Notes under the pieces: model-generated
What the model saw: only the letters and a program-made list of their open reading frames with translations
Database searches by the model: none
What the model was told of the DNA's origin: nothing
Assembly (NCBI GenBank): GCA_024235935.1
Contig: JACKLL010000004.1
Coordinates: forward strand, 62,001-126,000
Length of the DNA stretch: 64,000 nucleotides
Reading direction: 5' to 3'
Origin: Rhodoferax sp.
GTDB lineage: Bacteria; Pseudomonadota; Gammaproteobacteria; Burkholderiales; Burkholderiaceae_C
Program-made: the position numbers and the translations under genes
Shown here: piece by piece, positions 44,570-52,638 of the stretch
Position numbering within the stretch: position 1 is the stretch's first letter
Layout of the letters: each line of letters opens with the position of its first letter

Positions 44570-45196
44570 CGTTGTCATTCGACTGATTGATGCCCTAAGA
44601 GCGTCAATGGTTTTCTCAGCCGTATCGCTGATCGGCACAACAACACCTTTGTGATTTTGGTAGTAGACCAGCCCTTCGTCAGCTTCGGTGACCGGCTCGA
44701 CGGCCTTTCGCCGCCACGCGTCATATACGTCACTGGGTCTAGGCAGCGGCTTTCCGGCGGCGTGGGCGTCGATCAAAAACTTGTGCAGCGCCTCGCCATA
44801 GTTTTGGTACTTCTTGGGTGGAACGATCTGCCAATCCGGCGCAGATTCCGCCTGAACCTCCGGACATTCTGCAGCCGAAGTTGGCTTCGACAGCCACTTC
44901 GCCCGCATCTTGCGGACACCGTCCGCGTCCAAACGCAAGTCGCCCGTGACTTGCCCCTTGTTAAATTCCCCATCAATGAACGGCAAAGGCCTGTCGGGAT
45001 GAAAAAGCCGAACGTCTCGCGCGATGCCAGACTGGAGAATCTCGTTTTGTACGTTGACGCATTGAAAGGCATAGTCAACGGAATTAGCACGGTCGCCTTT
45101 TCCGCTGTAACCCATCTCTTCGCAGATCGCCTCGGCCAAATCGATTATGCGGGTGAGATCCGGCGCGTTCTGGGTCTTGTTGTTGATCATTCGCAC
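44546..45196 (-). CDS. Hypothetical protein of the mobile element (216 aa)
   Basis: ATG 45196, or ATG 45190 two codons later. The N-terminal third looks helical (LTRIIDLAEAICEEMGYSGK); the centre has Pro/Trp-rich DWQIVPPKKYQNYGEALHKF and RPSDVYDAWRRKAVEP; the tail is basic (SRMTTRSRPIGR). No known family. It stands alone between two groups of overlapping genes, with its own ribosome site (AAGGGG). Confidence 0.6.
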   Translation of the reverse strand: MRMINNKTQNAPDLTRIIDLAEAICEEMGYSGKGDRANSVDYAFQCVNVQNEILQSGIARDVRLFHPDRPLPFIDGEFNKGQVTGDLRLDADGVRKMRAKWLSKPTSAAECPEVQAESAPDWQIVPPKKYQNYGEALHKFLIDAHAAGKPLPRPSDVYDAWRRKAVEPVTEADEGLVYYQNHKGVVVPISDTAEKTIDALRASISRMTTRSRPIGR

Positions 45197-45287
45197 CCCT
45201 TCAAAGTGCAGCCTTCAACGGGTGCCCGGCCAGGTCGGTGAAGGTTTCCGACTTTTCCCCCGCTAAGGGTAGGCCCGAGCAAAACCA

Positions 45288-45563
45288 CTATTTCAACACC
45301 CGCGCTTTATCGATTGCATTGGACAGCGCCTCGATCTCCGCGATGTGCATGCGCAATGATCGAATGCAGGCGTATTGCTTCTGCTGCAACCCTTGCGGGG
45401 CATTCGGATCAGTGCCTTCGCTGTTGCCGCTCTCGATCAGGTCTTCGAGCATGTAAGTCAGCGCCTTCGCCTGCAGGATCAGTTCGTGCCGGTCGGCATC
45501 GAGATTGTCGAGGTCTGGCGGCACCTGATCCTCGATAGGGATGATGATCGGTTCATTAGCCAT
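45288..45563 (-). CDS. Small hypothetical protein of the mobile element (91 aa)
   Basis: ATG 45563, overlapping the end of the upstream gene by eight bases. Acidic N-terminus (EPIIIPIEDQVPPDLDNLDA) then a helical body (RHELILQAKALTYMLEDLIE; LRMHIAEIEALSNAIDKARV). Likely a helical bundle or coiled coil. Function unknown. Confidence 0.55.
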   Translation of the reverse strand: MANEPIIIPIEDQVPPDLDNLDADRHELILQAKALTYMLEDLIESGNSEGTDPNAPQGLQQKQYACIRSLRMHIAEIEALSNAIDKARVLK

Positions 45564-45918
45564 GGGACACCCCGCGCAAAGTGTTCTCCGGCCCGAAGCA
45601 AAACGCCAGCTCATTCCATGCATGGATCTGTTCGGCCATCGCGGCAATTCCATACATGGCGTTGGCGGTCTCCCATTCGCCTAGGCCGCAATCACCAGAG
45701 ACTGCCGAAGCCAGTGCGGTAGCTGTTGTTGCGATGCTCATGGGCAAGGTTGTCAGCCCGTTCTCTGCATGCTTGCGCAGGGCTTGCCGCATTTCCTCGG
45801 GGATCAGGCCTTTGTCGTCCAGATGGATCAACATGCTCGCAACGTCCATGAATGGCCGGCTCGCATCTTTAAACCATTCGGTCTCGAACTTGATTCCGTT
45901 TGATTGCTTTTCAGCCAT
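45556..45918 (-). CDS. Small hypothetical protein of the mobile element (120 aa)
   Basis: ATG 45918, overlapping the upstream gene by eight bases. Largely helical (PFMDVASMLIHLDDKGLIPE; MSIATTATALASAVSGDCGL; GIAAMAEQIHAWNELAF). A DUF3077-like or phage accessory role cannot be supported. Function unknown. Confidence 0.55.
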   Translation of the reverse strand: MAEKQSNGIKFETEWFKDASRPFMDVASMLIHLDDKGLIPEEMRQALRKHAENGLTTLPMSIATTATALASAVSGDCGLGEWETANAMYGIAAMAEQIHAWNELAFCFGPENTLRGVSHG

Positions 45919-46234
45919 GGGTCACCTCCCGTTGCGTGAACAGCCGACGATTGCCTTCGTTTAAAAGGGCCAAGACCTCTTCTACAAGCGGCCGCACGGT
46001 ATCGGCAAAGTTGCCCTCGGCCGAGTCCTTGCTGGCAACAATGTGCAGCAGGCTTTCGACGTTTTGCAGCCGGGATTGTGCAATCGCAAACAAGGTGCCG
46101 ACCGTCGCGTCGGGATTGATCAGCATGCCCGGCACTTCGTCGTCGCCCGCCATGAGTAACCCCTGATCCGCCGTCGTCGTGAATGCGACGTGTGTTTCCT
46201 GCTTCCCGTCAGTAGGGATAATGGTTTTAGCCAT
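45911..46234 (-). CDS. Small hypothetical protein of the mobile element (107 aa)
   Basis: ATG 46234 with GGAG ahead of it. Begins MAKTIIPTDGKQETHVAFTT, followed by a helical region (TVGTLFAIAQSRLQNVESLL; VRPLVEEVLALLNEGNRRLF). First gene of a three-gene overlapping set transcribed away from the integrase end. The helical layout resembles the next two genes, suggesting related or cooperating small proteins. Confidence 0.55.
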   Translation of the reverse strand: MAKTIIPTDGKQETHVAFTTTADQGLLMAGDDEVPGMLINPDATVGTLFAIAQSRLQNVESLLHIVASKDSAEGNFADTVRPLVEEVLALLNEGNRRLFTQREVTHG

Positions 46235-46350
46235 ATTCGAAGCTCCGTTTCGATTGTGGTCAGGCGGGACCGGTGGTCGTAACACCAGTCCCGCCGCCTT
46301 AGTTGCCCCACATAATCCGGCATGGGGCTTGCCGGTATCAAATTCTCATC

Positions 46351-46379
46351 GGGGATTCGAATCCCTGTTTGCCGTTCCT
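46351..46379. other. tRNA T-arm-like sequence abutting the integrase stop, possible att remnant
   Basis: GGGGATTCGAATCCCTG (46351-46367) looks like a tRNA T-arm and is followed by GCCGTTCCT (46371-46379). The tRNA-Ser 3' end has TTCGAATC (39948-39955) and then GCCGTTTCCT (39967-39976). The two stretches share 8 and about 9 bases with different spacing, so a diverged attachment site is possible but not shown. No full tRNA can be folded here. The surrounding 143-base gap (46235-46377) holds nothing else evident. Confidence 0.35.
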
Positions 46380-47597
46380 ATGCCGCCTTGTGCATCGGGA
46401 TCACCTTGCCGGTCGCTGCCGGCGTATCGATGAACTTGGCCCAGTCTGCCATCAGGTTGCGCCGCTTGTCGAATAGGTCACTTCGCTGATACGCGGCCAC
46501 CGTACCGTCGCCAACGGCATGCGCCAGCGCCATCTCGCGGACTTCGAACGGGTACGCGGTAGACGATGCGCACCAGCTTGAAAACGTCGCCCGGAAACCA
46601 TGCGGCACAGCATCGACACCCATATCCCGCATTACCTTGGTCATGGTCATGTCTGACAGGGGCTTGCCCTTGCGTGCGCCGGGGAAGATCAGTGTCTCGC
46701 CGTCAACACGCGGCAGTGCATCCAGCAGCGCCATAACCTCGTCAGAAAGCGGTACGCGATGCGGCCTGCCCCACTTCATGCGCTCGCTGGGCATGTTCGA
46801 AGTCTTGCCCTCGGTGTCGATTTCCTGCCATGTCGCCAGCCGGGCCTCGCCGGACCTGCACGCCGTCAGCACCACGAACTCAAGGCAGCGGGCACCTATG
46901 CCCTCCAAGCCGCGCAGGATCGCCATAAACCCGTACAGATCAGCAGCGGCCAGCGCACGATGCCCGGTGACCTTGCCGACCACCTTACGGTCGGCCAGCC
47001 CCGCCTTATCGAGATTGCCTTTCCAGCGCGCAGGGTTGTCGCCAGTGCGGTACTTGCGAACCGTTGCCCAATCGAGAACCAACTCGATACGGTTGCGTAC
47101 GCGGCTGATCGTCTCGTTCTTTGTCGCCCAATGCGGCTCGATGATGGTCATCACATGGCCGATGTTGACGTGGCGCACCAGCATGTCGCCGATGACCGGA
47201 TAAGCGTAGGTCTCCAGCGTGTTCTCCCATTGCTGCGCGTGTTTGGCATTGCGCCAGCCCGGGGCCTTGGCCTTGATATAGGACTCAGCGCAGCGCCTGA
47301 AGGTCCAGTCAAGCGCCTTTTCCTCTAGCTGCTGCTGGATGATGTTCTGGCGGGCCTGCGCACGCTGGGCAACCGGATCAATGCCGGCCACGATGTCATC
47401 GCGGACTTGCTGGGCCTTTTCGCGTGCAAGCGCAACACCCACGCCGGGGTATGCACCCAGCCCAATCTCGCGCCGCTTGGTGCCCACGATCACGCGCAGC
47501 AGCCACGACTTTGTGCCGGCCTGCGATACCTGCAGGGTCAGGCCAGGAACGCCGCCGACTTGGTGATATCCGGGTGCCGTCAGGCGTTTGACGCCAT
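46378..47597 (-). CDS. P4-type tyrosine integrase, start region disrupted
   Basis: About 406 residues. A short arm-binding N-terminus (KRLTAPGYHQVGGVPGLTLQ; GTKRREIGLGAYPGVGVALA) leads to the core-binding domain (WTFRRCAESYIKAKAPGWRN) and the catalytic domain with Arg in LTACRSGEARLATW, His-x2-Arg in PHGFRATFSSW, His in ALAHAVGDG and Tyr in VAAYQRSDLFDKRR. The best start is ATG 47595-47597, which has GGGAGGAAAA ahead of it, but it is one base out of frame with the body; one extra base after ATGGC would read MAVKRLTAPG. In-frame starts exist only farther upstream (TTG 47658, ATG 47676). Integrates and excises the element. Confidence 0.85.
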
Positions 47598-47796
47598 CGT
47601 GATTTTCCTCCCTTTGAATAGCATGATAGGAGGCGTATCGCAGCCAGGGCAGGGTCAAGGGTGTGCGTCTGTGCATTTGGATGGAGCCCGCCGGCCATGC
47701 GATTTGAGAAACCGGGCAACTTGAGGGAAATTCAGACGGCATCCCATGCCGTTGGGTTCGACGGAGACGGACACAGCCTCCTACAGCAAGCCGGCT

Positions 47797-48828
47797 TCAT
47801 GGCTTCGTCAGAACGGCGGATGTTCGGTCAGATGGGGCATATCCCTGCGGATACGATGCGGCAACCGGACCGAAGATTTCCGTCCTGAATGACTGCGCTA
47901 CCGGGGAGTCGGGCGCGTAAAAGGCCACATAGGTCCCACGGGCCCCGCCGCCCTCCCAGTAGGTCGTCGCTTCAATACGCACTCTGGAATCCCGCTCCGG
48001 TATCGCTTCCCAGTGCATGTTGCCTTTGAACCCGCCCGAGGTCGTCACAAAGGCGGCCTTGCCTTTGGCGCCGGCCTGTACGGGAACCGTCCACAGGGCG
48101 CCAGAATCGACCCGAAGGATCAGCTCGCCGACCCTCAGCTCCTGCACCGTGCCGTTGCTGGTGATGACATCGCCCGTGGAGTAGACCGTCCGCCGGTTGT
48201 TTTCGCTCTCGACCGTCACCGCAATGCTCCGCTGCTGCCGCGTCAGGGTATCGGTCAAGACCATGGTGCCATAGGGCCCCGGAAACTGCATGGAATGGGG
48301 GGCGCGCAATGCTGTCGTTCGGGGGCCAGAGGCCGCCATCGGCTCGGAAGTGCTGGCAGCGGAAGCCACGGGCGCAGCAGCTGTGGCTGCAACTTGAACG
48401 GGCGCCGTTGGCTGTGCGACGGACGCCGCAGCGGTCCCACCCGACGCGCTGGCCACCGCGGTTCCACCGCCATTGCCAAAACCGCATTTCTTCTGAATCG
48501 CCACTTGTTCCAGGGCATCACGCTCACCGGTCAAACGGGCAAATTCGATTTCCTGATTTTTCGTACCCCCCAATGCGAACAGGGCTGGCCAAAACAAGAT
48601 GGCACCCACGACGGTCATGCTCTTGTCGTTGGAGGCTGCTTCATCCAGTCTGCCGCCGAGTTGCAGAACCTTGGTATTCAAGCGCTGGCCTTCCGCCAGG
48701 ATCTGGTCGCAGTCGTACGACTGGTATTGCAAGGGCGAAACGTAGTTCGGCGCGATGTCCCTGGACGAGGTTGAACAGCCGGACAACAAGAGGCCGCCGA
48801 TGACCGAATAGACAATTTCGCGATTCAT
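47797..48828 (-). CDS. Lipoprotein with Ala-rich linker, unknown function
   Basis: 343 residues. Type II signal peptide MNREIVYSVIGGLLLSGC (lipobox LLSG-C, Cys18). Next a domain common in proteobacterial lipoproteins, PLQYQSYDCDQILAEGQRL then a hydrophobic VVGAILFWPALFALGG and EFARLTGERDALEQVAIQKK. An Ala/Pro/Ser linker of about 50 residues connects to a beta-rich C-terminal domain (YGTMVLTDTLTRQQRSIAVT; WEAIPERDSRVRIEATTYWE). Chromosomal flank of the mobile element. Function unknown; no feature seen in the following 240 bases. Confidence 0.7.
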   Translation of the reverse strand: MNREIVYSVIGGLLLSGCSTSSRDIAPNYVSPLQYQSYDCDQILAEGQRLNTKVLQLGGRLDEAASNDKSMTVVGAILFWPALFALGGTKNQEIEFARLTGERDALEQVAIQKKCGFGNGGGTAVASASGGTAAASVAQPTAPVQVAATAAAPVASAASTSEPMAASGPRTTALRAPHSMQFPGPYGTMVLTDTLTRQQRSIAVTVESENNRRTVYSTGDVITSNGTVQELRVGELILRVDSGALWTVPVQAGAKGKAAFVTTSGGFKGNMHWEAIPERDSRVRIEATTYWEGGGARGTYVAFYAPDSPVAQSFRTEIFGPVAASYPQGYAPSDRTSAVLTKP

Positions 48829-49068
48829 TGTTTCCCCAGGTTTTCATCTCTCATGGATGCGCGGATGTTAGGAGGGCAACTGCCTGCTCCAAGCGACGGA
48901 CAGGCTCATATGCCGGGCGATTGACGCTTGCAAATCAATAGCGCGATCCAGTTGCACGGCCATGATTTCACTTGTTCTGTGCGCCCTGCGACCGGCCCGC
49001 TTGGGCCGTTCCCCGGAATCTGCCCGCTTGCTGCGGCCAACCGAAATTTCGGTCCTCAAGCATCTGCG

Positions 49069-49701
49069 TCATCGCAGCAGGTTCCAGCCTGCGATCCATG
49101 GCGAACTCAGCACCACAAAGGCCAGAACATTGCCGATCACCGTCAGCCAGAACGCATGGCGAAACGATGGCTTGATCGACTTGTGTCGCAGCCACTGCTG
49201 CGCCAACAGGGCCCCGGGCCAACCGCCCAGCAAGCCCAGCAGCAGCAGCGTGCCTTCGCGTGTGCGCCAGCCGCCGGAGCGTGCAGCGAACTTGTCGGCG
49301 GCGTAGAACACAAGGCAGATGGCACTCAGTGCCAGGTAGCCGATACCGACCAGGTGGGGCACTTTCCACACGATCGTGGCCAGCAGGTACACGATCAGGA
49401 AGCCCGGAATCGCGAAAAGACTGGCGCCACCCCAGGACGTGGTCGACGGGCGGCGCCGTGACCGGCCTTTCACGGGAGTTCGCGCCGCTTCGCTGGTCAC
49501 GCACATGACGCGGCAAGCCCGCTTCTTTCCGTCGGGCCTGCGCTCCACCTCGAACGTCACCCGCTGGTTCAGCAGCGGGCGCGACCCACGCGCGCGGATG
49601 GCAGAGACATGGACAAAGACATCGTCACCGCCTTGCGACGGTGCAATGAAGCCGAATCCACGGTCGTCATTCCAGGTCCGGATCTGGCCTTCGAACCGCA
49701 T
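49069..49701 (-). CDS. Cold-shock domain and DUF1294 membrane protein
   Basis: 210 residues. N-terminal cold-shock OB fold with RNP motifs (MRFEGQIRTWNDDRGFGFI; DDVFVHVSAI), a basic linker (GRSRRRPSTTSW), then a DUF1294 region of three or four membrane helices (YLALSAICLVFYAADKFAAR; LLLLGLLGGWPGALLAQQWL with HKSIKPSFRHAFW). This fusion is widespread in proteobacteria; a nucleic-acid-binding head on a membrane anchor is suggested, role unknown. Confidence 0.9.
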   Translation of the reverse strand: MRFEGQIRTWNDDRGFGFIAPSQGGDDVFVHVSAIRARGSRPLLNQRVTFEVERRPDGKKRACRVMCVTSEAARTPVKGRSRRRPSTTSWGGASLFAIPGFLIVYLLATIVWKVPHLVGIGYLALSAICLVFYAADKFAARSGGWRTREGTLLLLGLLGGWPGALLAQQWLRHKSIKPSFRHAFWLTVIGNVLAFVVLSSPWIAGWNLLR

Positions 49702-49866
49702 GGTCGTGTCATGAGTTGCAGGATGCTGGGCAGACCAGGCACAGGACGGTTGCGAGCAATGACCGCCAGCGCGGCGCGCTGTCGGCGCAGAACCATTTCA
49801 AGCACCCGGCAGCAGCAAGCAGCTGCCGTGCTCCATGGTCCGCCTGATCCGTCCGGATCAGGCCGC

Positions 49867-50487
49867 CTAGACGCCGCTGTGTGGTCTGCGCCGCCGCACC
49901 CACAACCCGATCGTTGCGGTCCCCGCCAGCATCATTGCCACACCGGTGGGCTCGGGCACAGCCGACACGTCGAAAGCGACCTGGTAACCGACCATCCCGG
50001 CACTGTTCAACGCAAGCACCTCGCTCAGGATGGTCGTGTTGTATTGCCCTGCCCCTATGGACAGCGGGCCGGACGCGAACACGACGGGCCCCGAAGGCCG
50101 ACCCGTCAGTGCCAGATCGACCAAGGGCACGGGTTGGTTGGAACTGGTCAGGTCAAAGACCAGGCGACTGTTCTGGTTGATGGCCACCGGATTGAAGTCG
50201 CCGGCGTTGGTGGCAAACGTCACACGGATGCCGGTCAATGTCTGCAGCGGTCCGATGTTCAGCAAAAACGTATCACCCTGATCCCCGGGCGTGCCGAACG
50301 TACCGGCAAAGGTGTTGGTACCGGCATCGAGTCCGAACACGACGGCAGTCGGCAACGGCGGGCTGAGCAGGTTGTTGTAGTCGCCACCGGCACCGGCGAA
50401 GGTGGCCTCGTCCACATTGACGGCTGACGCAGATCCGGCAGCCAGCACCATGCATGCAGCAAAGACGTAACGCAGTTTCATTCTCAT
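49867..50487 (-). CDS. PEP-CTERM sorting-domain protein
   Basis: 206 residues (ATG 50487, GGGAG upstream). Signal peptide (MKLRYVFAACMVLAAGSASA), a beta-rich body (NTFAGTFGTPGDQGDTFLLN; GITVTFAT-like strands) of the FxDxA/'NF038126-like' type, and C-terminal PEP-CTERM anchor: AVPEPTGVAMMLAGTATIGL then RRRRP. Exported and probably processed by an exosortase encoded elsewhere. Unrelated in its body to the other PEP-CTERM protein at 40127. The 211 bases upstream show nothing clear. Confidence 0.85.
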   Translation of the reverse strand: MRMKLRYVFAACMVLAAGSASAVNVDEATFAGAGGDYNNLLSPPLPTAVVFGLDAGTNTFAGTFGTPGDQGDTFLLNIGPLQTLTGIRVTFATNAGDFNPVAINQNSRLVFDLTSSNQPVPLVDLALTGRPSGPVVFASGPLSIGAGQYNTTILSEVLALNSAGMVGYQVAFDVSAVPEPTGVAMMLAGTATIGLWVRRRRPHSGV

Positions 50488-50698
50488 TGTGTTCGCTCCC
50501 TGAAAATTGTCGGCCGCGACGCGGGGCCAGGTTCACTAAACCCGCCACGATGGTATCGCGCACCCGCCGATAGCGCCATGGGCCCGCTGCACGCAGGAGA
50601 CCAGCACCACTGCGGAGCCCCACCAATTTGATGTCGATCAAGGATCTCCGGGTACCAAGCCCGCAAAATGAATTGCGACTTTCAGAACGAGGATGCCC

Positions 50699-51844
50699 AT
50701 GACGACCCCGACGCGCTCTGCTCCCACGACAAAACGACCGACGACGGCCCGCGCATCCCCACGCCCCCGCAAGGCGTCATCAGGCGACACCATCGGAACC
50801 GCTGAGCCGCGAAAAATCAAGCGGGTCGTCACCCGACAGGCACAGGAAGCGGCCCAGGGAGCCATGGTCGCAGCGGTGCAGGACATCGTCGCAACGGCCA
50901 GCGACAAGGGGCTGGCGCTCAAGACGCTTTTGCAGGGCAGCTCGCCGGAGGACATCGACGAGGTGCGCAAGTTGTTTCGCACCGGCGCAAACGGCAAGAG
51001 TGGCTTCAAGATGGCGGCTGACGATGCCTTGGCCAGTGACTGGCGCAAGGGGGGCTATCCGTACAGGAATCTGCTGTCACGCAAACGCTACGAGAGCCAG
51101 AAATACAGTCTGCAGGTCGAACTGCTCAAGCTGCAGGCCTGGGTCAAGGAGACCGGCCAGCGCGTCGTGATTCTGTTCGAAGGCCGCGACGCCGCCGGCA
51201 AGGGCGGCACGATCAAACGCGTGATGGAACACCTGAACCCGCGCGGCGCGCGCGTCGTTGCACTGGAGAAGCCCAGCGAGATCGAACGCGGACAGTGGTA
51301 CTTCCAGCGCTATGTACAGCACCTGCCGACCGCGGGCGAAATCGTGCTGTTCGACCGCTCCTGGTACAACCGTGCCGGTGTCGAGCGGGTCATGGGCTTT
51401 TGCAGCGACGACGAATACCAGGAGTTCATGCGCCAGGTACCGCAGTTCGAGCGCCAGCTGGTGCGCAGCGGCGTGCACCTGATCAAGTTCTGGTTCTCGG
51501 TCAGCCAGGAGGAGCAGCGGCGACGCTTCAAGGAGCGGGAACTGCATCCCCTCAAGCAGTGGAAGCTCAGCCCGGTCGACCTGGCGTCACTGGACAAGTG
51601 GGATGACTACACCAAGGCGAAGGAGGCGATGTTCTTCGAGACCGACACGGCGGACGCGCCGTGGACGGTGATCAAGTCCGATTGCAAGAAGCGCGCACGT
51701 CTCAATGCGATGCGCTATGTGCTGCACCGGCTTCCCTACTCGAACAAGGACCTGGCCAACCTGGGCACACTGGATACGCTGCTGGTCGGACGGGCGCATG
51801 TGGTCTACGAGCGCGGAGAGCGGCCAGGAAGCGCACTGCTCTGA
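50699..51844 (+). CDS. ppk2: Polyphosphate kinase 2 (class I)
   Basis: 381 residues from ATG 50699 (GAGG seven bases upstream; ATG 50693 also in frame). A basic, disordered N-terminus of about 110 residues is followed by the PPK2 domain: Walker A VILFEGRDAAGKGGTIKRVM, lid and Walker B VLFDRSWYNRAGVERVMGF, FWFSVSQEEQRRRFKEREL, KLSPVDLASLDKWDDYT and DCKKRARLNAMRYVLH. Transfers phosphate between polyphosphate and nucleoside diphosphates, mostly making GTP or ATP. With PPK1 at 15749 the organism encodes both polyphosphate kinase types. Confidence 0.95.
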   Translation: MTTPTRSAPTTKRPTTARASPRPRKASSGDTIGTAEPRKIKRVVTRQAQEAAQGAMVAAVQDIVATASDKGLALKTLLQGSSPEDIDEVRKLFRTGANGKSGFKMAADDALASDWRKGGYPYRNLLSRKRYESQKYSLQVELLKLQAWVKETGQRVVILFEGRDAAGKGGTIKRVMEHLNPRGARVVALEKPSEIERGQWYFQRYVQHLPTAGEIVLFDRSWYNRAGVERVMGFCSDDEYQEFMRQVPQFERQLVRSGVHLIKFWFSVSQEEQRRRFKERELHPLKQWKLSPVDLASLDKWDDYTKAKEAMFFETDTADAPWTVIKSDCKKRARLNAMRYVLHRLPYSNKDLANLGTLDTLLVGRAHVVYERGERPGSALL

Positions 51845-51905
51845 GCCGGTGGGCTGTTTGCGGGTGCCTCCGCCCAGGCACGGCTGCGGTTGTCCAGCGC
51901 AGGCG

Positions 51906-52577
51906 TCAGCCCCAGGCGTCGAGCCCTGCATCGCGCAGCGCAGCACGCAGGATGTCGGCCCTGGAAACGAAGCCGATCACCCGTCCCTCGTCGTCCACGA
52001 CCGGCAAGCCTGGCAGATCCGAATCCAGCAAGGCGCTGGCGGCATGGCGCAACGGCGTTGGCGCCGCCACACTGGGCACCGGCGTCAGCATGCAGGTCTC
52101 GACGGTCTGCGCACGCCAGTCGTCCCACGCCTGTTGTTCTGCTCCGGGAGCGGGCCATTGGCCGAACCGGGCCAGGTCGGCACGGGTGAGCATGCCGACC
52201 AGAATGCCCTGCGCATTGACGACCGGCGCCTGGCCACGGCCATGGTGCTGCAGTTGCTGCCAGGCATCGTGGATGCTGGCATCCAACGGCAGGCTCAGCA
52301 CCTTTCGGGTCATGATGTCGGCCACGGCCATGTCGTACCAGCCCTGTGGCGTCGTTGGTTGCCGGGTCGTCTCGTAGGCGGTGATGGCCGAGCGCTGCTG
52401 GGGCGTCACGGTCGGCGCACCATACTCCACCGCTTCGCGCACGGCACTGTCGTGACCGTCACGCGCAGCCGGTTCGATGGCACGGCTGCGGTCTGCCCTG
52501 TGCACCTTGTCGATCTGGCGCATCTGGTCCAGGGTTCCGCGAAACACGCGGCCTGCCGCGCCATATACCGAGAACAT
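51906..52577 (-). CDS. CBS-domain pair protein
   Basis: 223 residues. An N-terminal 75-residue region (VYGAAGRVFRGTLDQMRQID) is followed by two CBS domains (VADIMTRKVLSLPLDASIHD, RGQAPVVNAQGILVGMLTRA; MLTPVPSVAAPTPLRHAASA, GLPVVDDEGRVIGFVSRADI). CBS pairs bind adenosyl nucleotides and tune partner proteins. No catalytic domain is attached. Monocistronic and convergent with ppk2. Confidence 0.88.
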   Translation of the reverse strand: MFSVYGAAGRVFRGTLDQMRQIDKVHRADRSRAIEPAARDGHDSAVREAVEYGAPTVTPQQRSAITAYETTRQPTTPQGWYDMAVADIMTRKVLSLPLDASIHDAWQQLQHHGRGQAPVVNAQGILVGMLTRADLARFGQWPAPGAEQQAWDDWRAQTVETCMLTPVPSVAAPTPLRHAASALLDSDLPGLPVVDDEGRVIGFVSRADILRAALRDAGLDAWG

Positions 52578-52638
52578 GCCCGCGTCCTCCAGAGTTGCCG
52601 GACCACTATACCGCGGGCGGCCCCCCCGGGAAAGTGGC

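Larger units (their letters stand above)
40810..47745 (-). mobile_element. Phage-satellite-like integrative element (integrase, AlpA, primase, RepA-like ATPase)
   Basis: Sixteen genes, all on the minus strand and mostly overlapping by 4-18 bases, run from a tyrosine integrase (right end) through three small genes, a 216-residue unknown, an AlpA-like regulator, a CHC2-type primase fragment and a RepA-like ATPase to seven or so small unknowns (left end). No capsid, tail, large terminase, relaxase or partition gene is present. This composition fits a phage satellite or minimal integrative replicon. Ends are approximate: left is set by the terminator at 40801, right by the region just upstream of the integrase. 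No perfect direct-repeat att pair was found by eye. Confidence 0.7.

Noticed and set aside
46351..46367. A tRNA gene at the T-arm-like sequence
   Set aside because: No acceptor, D or anticodon stems can be folded on either strand, and the T-loop would be eight bases.
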